Below, in pieces: positions 12,001 through 21,300 of a stretch of DNA of 64,000 nt; the stretch's first letter is position 1; each line of letters begins with the position of its first letter. A model generated the notes under the pieces. It did not search any database. It was not told where the DNA came from and saw nothing but the letters and a program-made list of their open reading frames with translations. The translations under genes and the position numbers were made by a program. The stretch is from Thereva unica (taxonomy: Eukaryota; Arthropoda; Insecta; Diptera; Therevidae): positions 10,706,207 to 10,770,206 of the forward strand of contig OX465283.1 of assembly GCA_949987705.1 (NCBI GenBank), read 5' to 3'.

Positions 12001-14940
12001 AAATTCGCTAAAAATTTGATTTTTTTGTACTAATAAGGGATATTTTTCTGTTTTTTAATTTTGCAGGTTGTGAGTTCAACAAATGGCGAACTGAATGCAG
12101 ATGATCCAACAGCTGGTCATTCAAATACTCCTATAACACAACAACCAGAAGTAGAACTTGTGGACGAAACAAAGTGAGTAAAAAATTGTAATAAATTATA
12201 GAGGAAATTTCTAGGCTATTGACAGACAGATGAGAATAACAAACCTTCGAAGTACATGACTCAATAGCCCAAATCGCTACTCTTAACCTCCCAGGGCATA
12301 CTCGCACTCTAGCCTCCATGGGGAAATTGTTGTGTCTACTCCTTGACCCAAATCCCAACTGTGGAAGTCGGAACACCGGGGAATCGTTAAAGAAGAAAGA
12401 CTGCATAGCTTTCTACACCTTGACAAGAGATGGGGTCTCAAGCCACAGATAATCCACAGTCGAAGTACGCAGTCGGGGTACGTCCAATCCTCATGTACGG
12501 CTCGCTGGTGTGATGTCCAGTGTTAAACACCTGAGCAGGACCCATAATGCCACAAAGTAGGGAAGGGTCAAGACAACGGCAACCATAGGGCAACAGAGCC
12601 ACAAGAACACACCCCATGAACGACCTTGATGTTTTCTTTCACCTGCTCCGTCCTGACCTTCACGCCCTACGGTAATAGTCACATTTGGTTTTGCTACCCG
12701 AGGGCATGGTTGCCATATCGATGGGTCTAAAAAGTCAGAGACATCGGGGTAGGGGTCTATCTAGAGACCCCTTAGAGTTCGTTGTCCCTGAAGCTTAGTA
12801 ACTTTAGAGATCCTGAAGGCCTGCCAAATTATAAAACTCAAACCTGCACATTGGCATTTTCTTTTTTCTAAATTCGGTGATCATTTTCGGTAGAAAGCAT
12901 AAGGTAACTCTCGTCTAGGATCCCGATCATAGGCATATAGATGAGGAAGGAGAAAGCGGACTACCTAACTAATCACGGGGTTTCTCTGGTATTCAGAGAC
13001 CGAGATGGTTGGCATCGCAATAGGGTCAAAAAGTTTTGATTATAACCTGCTGCTAGCCAAGGCTGACGTGTATTGGAGACTGGATTATCTCTAGGACGCC
13101 CTTGCCCACTTACAACAAAGAAAACAGTGAGGTTCAAACACAGATCCCAACGAAATCAGCTCTGTTGACCGAAACTAGAAGCTCAACTTTGTACTGGATT
13201 GAAAGTTTTCTTTCTGCCCAAGTTAGTATTGGACGGCGGCAGATCTAAACCCAACACCTCTTGACCGGTGTTCCTGATTTTCATAATTGGCCTGTTCTCA
13301 AATTCCATCAACCTACTTTACAGCTTCGCTGATGATAGTACTCTGCGTTACTCATACGCCTTCGAAAAACAAGCAGATGCTAGACCTAGTATTCATGATG
13401 GTGAGCTGATGTCCAATGCAATCAACATCGATATCAAACTTATTCTTGAACCCGCAAGAATGGCGTCGAATTTAACGATTCCCAAACGAAGTACTGGCCC
13501 CTGTGCTGAAAGTCGAATTGTCCCGACAAGACAAGTCGTTTGAGTTGAAAAAAGTGACGTTTCAGACGAATCTCAACCCCCTTCTAGTCCCGATCACAGC
13601 TTCCTCCAGGTCCCGTTCTTACCGATGGAACGTTTATTGATGCGATAGAAGACGTCATTTAACCTCTTGATGACTGTGGAGGGGCTCTTCCATTTTCTTT
13701 GTAGTTTTGGCGATTTACCTTTTATTCGTAGGTAGACTCGATCGCCTTTCTTAAATCCAGATCCGCTTGCTCTTAGGTTGTAGCGGACCTTCAACCTGTA
13801 GCAGATTGCAGATTTTCCTGGACCGTGTAATGGATTTCCGTTAATTTCGCTCTGAGTGCAGAGGAGTATTCGCTAGTGGTTGGCGTGCGTCTGGCGCGAT
13901 TATTAACTTTAAATCACCTGGCACCGTAATCTGTTTCCCAAAGATCATCCTTACAGGCGCCTGACCAGTAGAACTGCCGATAGCTGTGCTGTACAGCGTT
14001 TTTTTTATTGAACTATATAAAGATCTTAATACAAATTTGAAAACCTATTTCTACCGTTTTTACACTGGTTAGAGGAAAATTAAGAAATTTCCTACATTCT
14101 ATAATGCGGCAAGCTTCACCACAATAGGGGAAATTACCAGGATATACTATGATCCATTTGGAGCTAGGATGTTTAGATTTTCAGAATTCCCAACTTACAT
14201 AGAGCTCACCCGGGAACTAAGACTTATTTGGCAAAATTCGTCCGCCATATTGGACCCGAAATTTAAATCATAAATTCGTTATTCGAAACCTTAAAAACCC
14301 CTAGATGTCCAGTTTCATTGGAATCGGAATACAATTGGAAAGATTCGTTCACCATATTGGCGCGGCCATTTTGAATTTATAAGTTCTGAACATAAATTCG
14401 TTATTCGCTGCCTTAAAAATCCACAGATACCGATTTTGATGGAAATCGGAATACAGGCCCCTGTCCTGAAATCCGAGTCGTGATAAGTCGTTTGAGTTGA
14501 AGAACATGACGTTTCAGTCGAATTACGGCGGTCAGCGCAGAGGCCTCGATTGGAAGTGCTTGGTTGAGGTTAGGCCCCAATTCTGAGAGTTGTAATTTGA
14601 CTGAAATTGCACTTTCTTCAGCGCAAATGACTTGTCATGAATCACGACTCGACTGTCAGCGCAGGGGCCACAATTGGCAAATTCATATTTGGTTGGCCAT
14701 TTTGAATTCAGACCATATTTCGGCGGCCATTTTGAATTTCTAAAATCGGTGCATCATGGGAGACTCCGACGCACCTTCATGCATGACTTTCTTTTATTAA
14801 TATAGAAGATATTCCTTTATATTATAGGCTATTTAAACATAAACAATTAATACACCATTCTCTCACCACTCATTTAATTTCTTTTCAGATGTTGTTGTTT
14901 CTTTAAACGAAAGAAGAAGAAATCATCGCGCCAAAAATGA
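3056..14940 (+). CDS. gish: gilgamesh, casein kinase I gamma (3' part)
   Basis: C-terminal part of the membrane-anchored Ser/Thr kinase CK1 gamma. The firm exons are 3056-3157 (34 codons, begins [14 protein letters not shown]), 12067-12173 (begins [10 protein letters not shown], ends in VDETK) and 14889-14940 ([11 protein letters not shown], then SSRQK and TGA). Phases are 0, 0 and 2, and all borders are GT-AG. The segment from VVSSTNGEL to the CCCFFK tail is the signature conserved between insect and vertebrate CK1 gamma. The three cysteines are the palmitoylation site, and with the lysine cluster they hold the kinase at the plasma membrane. The kinase domain lies left of the window, so the gene is partial here only because of the window edge. 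The introns carry LINE, integrase and MITE debris. Two further in-phase candidate exons (7498-7569 and 11258-11371) are listed separately. The last exon ends in a stop with strong readthrough context. A poly(A) signal AATAAA is at 15504-15509. Confidence 0.93.
3158..7497 (+). other. gish: gish intron, mostly AT-rich
   Basis: About 4.3 kb between two gish exons. It contains an inverted repeat at 5155-5543 and two near-copies of a short motif ending in AACAAAATGGCG (around 5740 and 5850). The rest is AT-rich sequence with no coding signal that I can support. Confidence 0.6.
5155..5543. repeat. Imperfect foldback element
   Basis: The left arm contains AGACCGTGGCCTGAAAG, and the right arm contains its complement CTGAAAGGCCACGGCCTG. 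The outer segments, CCCCTTTCAC on the left and GTGAATGGGGG on the right, also pair. It is GC-rich compared with the flanking DNA. It is probably a degraded palindromic MITE; no target duplication is seen. Confidence 0.5.
7498..7569 (+). CDS. gish: Candidate cassette exon of gish
   Basis: An open segment of exactly 24 codons starts after a TTTTGTAG acceptor and ends before a GTTTGT donor. It reads [14 protein letters not shown] followed by [10 protein letters not shown]. Both borders are phase 0, matching the end of the 3057-kb exon and the start of the 12067 exon, so inclusion would keep the frame. The donor is weak and I do not recognise the peptide from other CK1 gamma proteins. An optional exon is therefore the best reading, not a certain one. 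Insect CK1 gamma genes are known to have C-terminal splice variants. Confidence 0.5.
8170..8527. mobile_element. MITE with GGGCCTGTGTGAATT ends, TTA duplication
   Basis: Terminal inverted repeats GGGCCTGTGTGAATTCG and CAATTCACACAGGCCC lie at the two ends. TTA occurs directly outside both (8167-8169 and 8528-8530). It is 358 bp long and has no coding capacity. The terminus and the TTA duplication match PIF/Harbinger-derived MITEs. Confidence 0.85.
8928..9360. mobile_element. Palindromic MITE with TTTCCATG ends
   Basis: The ends ACTGAGTTTCCATG and CATGGAAACTCGGT are inverted repeats. AATT flanks both sides (8924-8927 and 9361-9364); because AATT is itself a palindrome, it cannot be cleanly told apart from the repeat. 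Internal arms rich in GAGTTGA/TCAACTC also pair. It is 433 bp long and non-coding. Confidence 0.75.
9441..9853. mobile_element. Probable MITE, GTTTACATCCC arms
   Basis: The left end GGGGAGTTTACATCCCGA pairs with the right end TCTGGGATGTAAACTAGCC. A similar right end, GGGATGTAAACGGGCC, occurs alone near 4408-4423, suggesting a second truncated copy. The target duplication is unclear. Confidence 0.55.
11258..11371 (+). CDS. gish: Candidate alternative last exon of gish, acidic tail
   Basis: After the acceptor CATTTCCAG an open segment of 37 codons reads [16 protein letters not shown], continues with mixed Lys/Glu/Asp residues, and ends in NSRE and TAA. It starts in phase 0, as the upstream gish exons require, and poly(A)-like AATAAA sequences follow near 11960. 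Used as a terminal exon it would give CK1 gamma an acidic, lysine-rich tail without the three palmitoylated cysteines. I do not recognise the peptide, and the exon could belong to another transcript; a short open frame with a consensus donor GTAAGT at 11175-11180 lies just upstream. The function is inferred from position and phase only. Confidence 0.4.
   Translation, partial: KKPEDITTEEEESDDDSKKEDEQKKEKGQDDAKNSRE
12430..12690 (+). mobile_element. Non-LTR retrotransposon fragment (RT C-terminal part)
   Basis: With frameshifts, the + strand reads [13 protein letters not shown] and later [17 protein letters not shown]. These match the region just after the reverse transcriptase core of jockey/CR1-type LINEs, where a YG.. 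motif and a LDV..LLP.D block occur. It is a dead fragment in a gish intron. Confidence 0.6.
13130..13460 (+). mobile_element. LINE reverse transcriptase fragment
   Basis: Broken frames read IESFLS, then TGV.., then [25 protein letters not shown]. The FADD box is the catalytic YxDD motif of non-LTR reverse transcriptase. It lies downstream of the thumb-region fragment at 12430, which is the wrong order for one element, so at least two insertions are present. Confidence 0.65.
13493..13580 (+). repeat. Partial MITE end, GGCCCCTGTGCTGAAAG family
   Basis: It begins GGCCCCTGTGCTGAAAGTCG and carries the CGTTTGAGTTGAAAAAAG block that also occurs in the complete element at 14456-14669. Only one end is recognisable. 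Related partial copies are at 17817-17910, 27073-27169 and 44330-44400. Confidence 0.55.
13594..13995 (-). mobile_element. Ty3/gypsy-type integrase C-terminal fragment
   Basis: On the minus strand an integrase-like stretch ([20 protein letters not shown]) is followed, after stops, by the intact piece [18 protein letters not shown] and [14 protein letters not shown]. This combination of an ST..TP...FG block with a GDxVxL..KGKSPKL chromo-like tail is typical of the pol end of Ty3/gypsy LTR retrotransposons. There is no LTR or complete pol, so this is a relic in a gish intron. Confidence 0.75.
14237..14755. repeat. Imperfect tandem repeat, unit about 107-122 bp, split by a MITE
   Basis: Two units share CATAAATTCGTTATTCG, CCTTAAAAA.CC and ATCGGAATACA in the same order; the ATATTGG-containing starts are at 14237 and 14344. 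A third partial unit with GGCCATTTTGAATT blocks follows at 14673-14755. The second unit is interrupted by the MITE at 14456-14669. Confidence 0.7.
14456..14669. mobile_element. MITE with ACA duplication and visible empty site
   Basis: The ends GGCCCCTGTCCTGAAA and TCAGCGCAGGGGCC are inverted repeats, and ACA lies outside both (14453-14455 and 14670-14672). The neighbouring tandem-repeat unit has the uninterrupted sequence GAATACAATTGG at 14327-14338, which shows the target before insertion. It is 214 bp long and non-coding. Confidence 0.9.
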
Positions 14941-15144
14941 CTAGACGGTGTTCAATGTAGTCCAGAGCGTGAAGCAGTCACATTGCTTCGTGCAACGTCA
15001 CATTCAAATTCGCGGGATAGCGTACTGAATAATCCAAGCCAGGATTACGTGCAGGCAACATCACAGCATACGTTGCGATATCCATCCGCGTCCCTGTTGA
15101 CGCCAACACCAACTACAAATAATACACCGACACTTCCGTTGTAA
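14941..15144 (+). CDS. gish: Candidate stop-codon readthrough extension of gish
   Basis: Directly after the gish TGA at 14938-14940 the same frame remains open for 67 codons before TAA at 15142-15144. The stop context is TGA-CTAG, the motif known to give efficient UGA readthrough in animals. The extension begins LDGVQCSPEREAVTLLRATS and ends in a Ser/Thr/Pro-rich tail. Its base composition is balanced and protein-like, then becomes extremely AT-rich exactly at the second stop. Readthrough is common in insects, and the extension would place the palmitoylated CCC site internally. The alternative is that another splice form skips the first stop. Confidence 0.75.
   Translation, partial: LDGVQCSPEREAVTLLRATSHSNSRDSVLNNPSQDYVQATSQHTLRYPSASLLTPTPTTNNTPTLPL
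14968..14992 (+). promoter_or_regulatory. gish: Small hairpin just downstream of the gish stop
   Basis: The segment CGTGAAGCA can pair with TGCTTCGTG (nine pairs, two of them G-U) around a 7-nt loop. It begins 28 nt after the TGA. RNA structures shortly downstream of leaky stops stimulate readthrough in several insect genes. A stimulatory role here is inference. Confidence 0.4.
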
Positions 15145-15510
15145 TTTATTATTAATTATTATTACATTATTAATAAATTCATTACTATAAAAAAAACTAT
15201 TATAAATACAACAAAAAATTACATTTAATTATAAATTACCTACTACTAAGTTTAAAACAAAAAAAAGTAAAGAGAAAACTGAATAAAAAAAAATTCAAAG
15301 CAAAAAAGAAAAAAAAATCCTGAATGAAAATTTCAATTTGTATAAAAAATAGAATAAAAATTAAAAAAAAAATACAAAACAAAAAAAATACAAGGAACTG
15401 ATCATGTATAGAGCATACTGAGCAGGTAAAAAGAGAATCATTTAAGGAAAAATTAAAATAATTTAATTATTGAAAAAACCCGAAAACAAAGTAATTATTA
15501 TGAAATAAAG
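15145..15510 (+). other. gish: gish 3' untranslated region
   Basis: Extremely AT-rich sequence follows the second stop and contains AATAAA at 15504-15509, which is the likely cleavage signal. Confidence 0.6.
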
Positions 15511-16380
15511 TTTAAAACAAAGAAAACAAAACTGAGTCATTGTAAAAAGCAAAAGAATTTAAATTTTCATTTTAAAAACAAACAGACACGGAATATCCTA
15601 GCGCCGAGACGTTTGGCGGCGGTATTCACGAAAAAGGAAGAGAACAAGACAAAAACGGTTCTTAAAGATGTAATATCCTTTTTAAAATACATATAAAAAT
15701 GGAAAATAATAAAAAAGGGTCGTTTCATTTTGCCCCAAAGGTTTACAGTTTGTTTTTCAAATCAAATCAAGGTTTTCTAACTTCTTTTATAATCATCAAT
15801 AGTTTTATATCCACTGTGATGGAGCTGTTTGTTCATCGTCTCTCAAAAGATCGTACTGAACCTCAATATTGAGGCACCATCTTAATGGACACGATCACGG
15901 ATATAATAGCTCTTATTTTGAGGTGAACCAAAGTAGATTAACGAATGGTTTATGTAGTTTGATCGCTCACCGTGGATGCTGTGACGCAAATATATTACTT
16001 ATTCGGCTCTAATCGTTTAGCTTATCGAAACTGCTCCCTCCCTCTACAGGTACCAAATTTGAGCTCTCCAGTTTGACATCCCTAAAAGCCATCCTTCAAG
16101 CGAAAATTGGTCTATTACGTTTTCACTTTTTAGATGGCCAATCCCAAAAAATGTTTCGAATAGGTTCGTCTAGCACATGGAACGTGCTAATGGGCTGGTG
16201 TCGCAGGACAATTGCAATGGGTAGGTAGCCCTCTGTTTTCCAGATTGGAAGCTCAACTTTGAGAAAAGTTTGAAAGGCGTTCCGTTCTCTTCTGTAACAT
16301 ATCATGGTCCCCCTCCAAGTACCTCATAGATGACTAGGTTAGGGGACTAAACCTAGCCTATTTTGAATCAGTCCCAGATC

Positions 16381-16498
16381 TAACGGTCAAATTAGATGTA
16401 CATCTAGATTTTCATCAAAGAGACCGGCCCACAATCGAGAGTTTTGGTTGTTCATCCGCCTTTCGATGTACATCCAATTCGACCGTGTATTGGGGCCT
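16381..16498. mobile_element. Truncated copy of the CGGTCAAATTAGATGTACAT MITE
   Basis: It starts at ACGGTCAAATTAGATGTACA and ends ACCGTGTATTGGGGCCT, closely matching the complete element at 52873-53028. The outermost left end is missing. TAA follows the right end, consistent with the TAA duplication of the complete copy. Confidence 0.75.
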
Positions 16499-16529
16499 TA
16501 AGACGGGCTTAGAACTAATAAGATCCTTT

Positions 16530-16800
16530 GCCTTAAGGGCGTTATCACTCGAAACAAGGCGAACATTAGCTATTGGAGGGATATTTCACTGGCCATGAGG
16601 GGCTGTGTTACCACCTTCACAGCCTAGGACTGTCTCAGGAGACAGAATGCCGACTCTTCATGGAAGGCGCCGAGACTTCCACACATGTTTTCTGTGAATG
16701 TCATTCTCTCTAGCTTAGAAGGAAAATGTTATCAGAGAGCATCTGAACATCCTCTTCTTTATGAATATCACAGTAGTGCAGATTATACCTACTTCGCAGG
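16530..16800 (+). mobile_element. LINE fragment, RNase H / zinc knuckle end
   Basis: The frame reads ECRLFMEGAETSTHVFCECHSL, matching the Cys-rich tail (CRxCMExxETxxHxxxxC) that follows the RNase H domain of jockey/I/R1-type LINEs. Several stops and shifts break it. Confidence 0.7.
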
Positions 16801-16869
16801 ATCGCTAGAACGTCGGTTACACACGAGGCCTTGTTGTTTTTAAGCTAGTTTATGGCTTTGCTAATTTCG

Positions 16870-17262
16870 GGTGCTTTCAGTAATGCACCCTTGCACGCGC
16901 CAAATGCGCAAGTTGGACCCACATACACTTGCGGAAAAATCATTTGCGCATGCGTGCAAGTATGCATTAGTGAACTTGTTTTGCCATAGTTAAATATGGC
17001 GCGGTTAATTGTCATTTTTGATGTTTTTTTATTATATTTACCGCACGCTATCAATATTCTCATCCATTCTATGTTTTCAAACAATACTTTGACATGGAAG
17101 TGTCTTCTTTTTCTTTGAAACTCGTTCGCAGAACTATCGAAAAACTTGCAAAGGCACATTTGCTTCGCATGTTTGCATTTATAAAATCTATGCAAACGCA
17201 TGCTTGTTTTAATGAAACTAATTCAAAAGCAAATATGCGCAAACTGCATTACTGAAAGCACC
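16870..17262. mobile_element. MITE, CTTTCAGTAATGCA family, copy 1
   Basis: The ends GGTGCTTTCAGTAATGCA and TGCATTACTGAAAGCACC are perfect inverted repeats. Internally it carries the GTGCAAGTATGCATTAGTGAAC and TTGCTTCGCATGTTTGC blocks seen in copies at 20203-20717 and 52332-52536. Non-coding. Confidence 0.85.
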
Positions 17263-18330
17263 TTTCTTCCAAACTTTGTGGTGATATCCTAGAACCACCA
17301 TCTTATATTGTTGGAGCCTTCAATTCCTCAACGTGCTCCATTACTGTTGCCTGGCGATTATTGCTCAAAAAATTGTCTGTGTAAGCGCACCTTCAGTGAG
17401 CTCGTCATTTAGCAATTCAGAAAAGTGCTCTTCGCGTCGCTTTTAAGATCGACGGCATTTTGTGTACATAGTGTAAAGAGAGTCATCACACCAACTCTTC
17501 TATAGAAAAGTTGCCCCTAGCCATGCTCTTGATACTGTTTTCAAGTTCAGATAAAAGAATCTTCTCCCAAGCTTCGTTTTAACGTCTGTGAACCTTTTTT
17601 TAATTTTCTGAGCTCTATATTTCTCTTCTCATGCTTCTAATAGTGCGCATTGCTCGATACGCACCATTCTTACTTCAGCCTCCAGCATGCGCTCATAACC
17701 GAACCAGTCATTCCAATTTCTACGACTTCTGTCATTAGGGGCCGTATTTGGGGTAAACAAAAGCATTACTACTAAATCGACAGATAGTTTTGCCATAGCG
17801 CCCACATAGCGATTTCAATTCGAGGGTCTGACCCGGTATGTATCATCATCAGGCTGAAACGTCGCTTTCTTCAACTCAATCGACTCGACTTTCAGCATAG
17901 GCGCCAACATATCAACTAAAAAACGAGACGACACCGCCATCTGTATGCGACTGTCACATGAAGCGACAAGAAAAATTAACCAACTCAGCATAAGCAAGCG
18001 CTGAGATGAGGCTCTCTACTTACTTAAATCGCTTTGCTTTTTTCGACATGATCGTCGACTTCTCCAGCTCTTCTTCACTGTTGCGGTTATAGCCTTATGC
18101 CAAATTGTTACCGTATAATGAAGCTTTAAATGCGTTATAGTTTTCATCCAGGCAATTTTCTTAGTTTGCTTTCTTTTCTTCCCAGTTCTCTATTGAAAGA
18201 AAATCTCCGCATTTATTTTCTAAATGATTTTTTTATAATTTTAACAATTATAACTTTTACTTAAATTATTACAAAATAAATTCCCAGTATTTGTACATTC
18301 AGTAGAAACTTTGTGCCAAAATTAAGTATC

Positions 18331-21300
18331 TCATTCAATGTCGGCCCCATTGCGCATCTTGCTCCAGATGTACTCAGCAATAAGAGCAACAAGGTACACT
18401 AATCCTATTATCACAAAATAAAAAGCATAAACTGTAAATTGTTGGACAATGTCTAATCCCAGTCCGCTGGCTGAAACGACAATCATCGTAAGAATGGATT
18501 GCAGAATAACCGCGAAGAATGTATTGATGCCGAATACGAGTCCGTAGCTATCTTCTTCCAAATGTTTAGCAACTTCAGCACTGCAGTGTTAATAATATTA
18601 CTAATTAAAGTTATAATAGCATAGAGCACATCATACCTTGCTACGGTTATTGTAAAAGCGAAGAGTACACCAAATATTATATACCCAGCGTAGCACAAGT
18701 ACAAACTTGGTGTCCAAGCAGATAGTAGTACAGCTGAACCTTCTAATAAGGAGAGCCCAACTAATAGTAGTAAGCTTGAGCGAGAACTCAGACGTCCGGC
18801 ATGAATATATCCAGCTGCTAAGGAAGATACAGCGCCAAGAAAAGTTAAAACAGACTCAACAGCGCCGTTCCATGCGATCTATAAGAAAACAGGAAAAAAT
18901 TATTAAGTACTACAGTTTGTTTCATCTTGGTCAAACCGGTGGATTGTTTCCTGTATGTTTCCATAGGACTTGGATGTAGTTAACTATTTGTAGATGACCG
19001 CACAAACCGACACCATACCATAAGCTCCACTGAATGACTTTAGGGTTCGTGTAAGCATTCCGTAAGTGTGACCAAAGTAACCCAAAAGCAGAAAGGTGCT
19101 TCGGTGGTGCTTCCAAATCGTGATTTATTTGTTGGGAACTTTCACTAGGGGATATGTCGCTTGGTATTCCTTTTCTGTGGAAATAGAGACTCCTGTCCAC
19201 ACCAGGAAGAAGAAATGCCCAAATTGTTGCGCAGATTTGTGCTGGAATTAGATTTATTAATTGGGGTTTATTTTTTTAAATAACGTGTAGTGTTGTGCGT
19301 AGTAAACTATGGATTCAGAGTATTAAAAAAGTACAATTATATCAGAAATCGAAAATAAGACTGTCCGAAAGTTAAGGTAAGGCTATTACGACCATTTTCA
19401 AGCACCGCGCGATCTCTTTTTGTTGTAACAAGATCAAGCCCTCCTACACTTGGCACATGATGATAGGCTCCTCCTTCTGGAGCAAGCTACTGTGAGAAAG
19501 TACATGGAGATGTCTCTCTTTAGCACCGCGTTTTCAAACTTGTTGGAGATAGCGCCATATATGCTCTTCAATAGACTAATTAAGTAGGAATGTAGCAGCG
19601 CTTGCGATATTTTATCGGTTTTACCAGAATGACTGCTCCATTGAAATAAGTAACCTCATGCGCCCACAGCAACACAAGACTTACCCGCTCGGCTCACCCT
19701 TCCACACCGCGCTCATTCCGACTTAGTAATTCGTTTATAACAAGAACTACTCGACTGTGGAATGGCCTTTCGCAGTCAGTATTCCCGAACTCATACAACT
19801 CCCAAGAGTTCAAACGGAAGATTCATCGCCATCTCCTCCAACACTCCCCTGACTCCCCTCAACCTATTCTATCCTTCGAGCTAAGCTTGCTATCGGCAAG
19901 CAAAAACAAGTGAAATGCTAAGCTAGCGGGAAACAATGTGCATACATATGTCTACATAGTAGTCAATTTCTACGTTTTTATTTGCATCTAAAAGTGCTTT
20001 GACTTTTGAGATAATGTAGTTCGTGCTCAAGTCAATTGAGAAAAATCAAACTTTATCGGATTTCAATTGAGGAAATAGATAGTGGTATTCACCTACTCTC
20101 CTTCTTTCGATGCTAATTTCGAGCACACGTTGCCTTTTTCATAATAGCAAGTCACAAGGCGCTTGTTGCCAACTTTGCACGTGAACGCATCCTATTACAA
20201 CGGGTACTTTCAGTAATGCATACTTGCATGCTCAAAATGCGCAAGTTTGACACGCATGTACTTGCGGAAAAATCATTTACGTATGCATGCAAGTATGCAT
20301 TAGTGAACTTGTTTTGCCATAATTGAATATGGCGCTGATTGTCAGTTTTGATGTTATTTTAATTTACCGCATGCTATCAATATTCTCGTGATCCATTTAT
20401 GTGGGTAAATTCAAAAACTAATCACTGCCGCATCACTACAGAATTCAGCTACAGACTTCAAATTGAAGTCTGCAGCTGAATTCTGCAGTGATGCAGCAGT
20501 GATGAGTTTTTGAATTTCAACCTACATATACTTTGGTATTTGACATCGAAGTGTCTTCTCTTCTGCTTTAAAACTTGTTCGCAGGGTTGTCGAAAAGCTT
20601 GCAAACATACATTTGCTTCGCATGTTTGCATTTATGAACTTTGTGCAAACGCATGCTTGCTTTATTGAAACTAAATGCAAAAGTAAATATGCGCAAACTG
20701 CATTACTGAAAGTAACCAACCATGACAGAATGCTATGATTTCCACGGTATACAGAAACAGTTTCTGTATGATCACAAATAATGGCAGAAGGAACAGGGGC
20801 AGCCAATTTTTTATGAAGAAGGAAAACAGGAGGGAAAGTAAGTCATTTAGGTGAGAGAAATAGAAAGAAGGACCATGCTGTGGAGTAGATTGAAATCACG
20901 GATCCCTGTGATGGTAGTCGGGCGCTTTAATACCTAGGCTACTAAGGACAACAACCACAATCTCAACAAATCATTCGTAGTATAAAATTAAGATGACTTG
21001 TTTAAAACTCGTCTTTACAATTTGTTCTTAAGTGCGTAACAACTAACTTTCACAATGCAATCACAAGGTGAAAGGAAATTAAAAAATATAGCAATAATCA
21101 ATGGCCACTTAAAATCTCATCGAATATAAATTAAGCAATGAATGGCGTTAGGAGAGACAAGCTTGAACTTATCTATAAAGCCAATTGAAACATTTAGCAA
21201 TTTTTAAAATAAATTTAAAAACAATTGTTGAAAGGCACCACTGCCAAATGCCGAATACTTACACGCCAATGTGATGTAATTTAGTTGCCTATAGTCCATC

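Larger units (their letters stand above)
15511..18330. other. Intergenic region between gish and the SLC19 gene
   Basis: No gene recognised. It holds a truncated MITE (16381-16498), a LINE fragment (16530-16800), a MITE (16870-17262) and a composite palindrome-like repeat (17739-17906). A + strand TTTATT at 18212-18217 is a possible poly(A) signal for the minus-strand transporter. Confidence 0.6.

Noticed and set aside
16845..17201. 118-codon minus-strand frame
   Set aside because: It lies wholly within the palindromic MITE at 16870-17262, and the same sequence in the other copies is not open.
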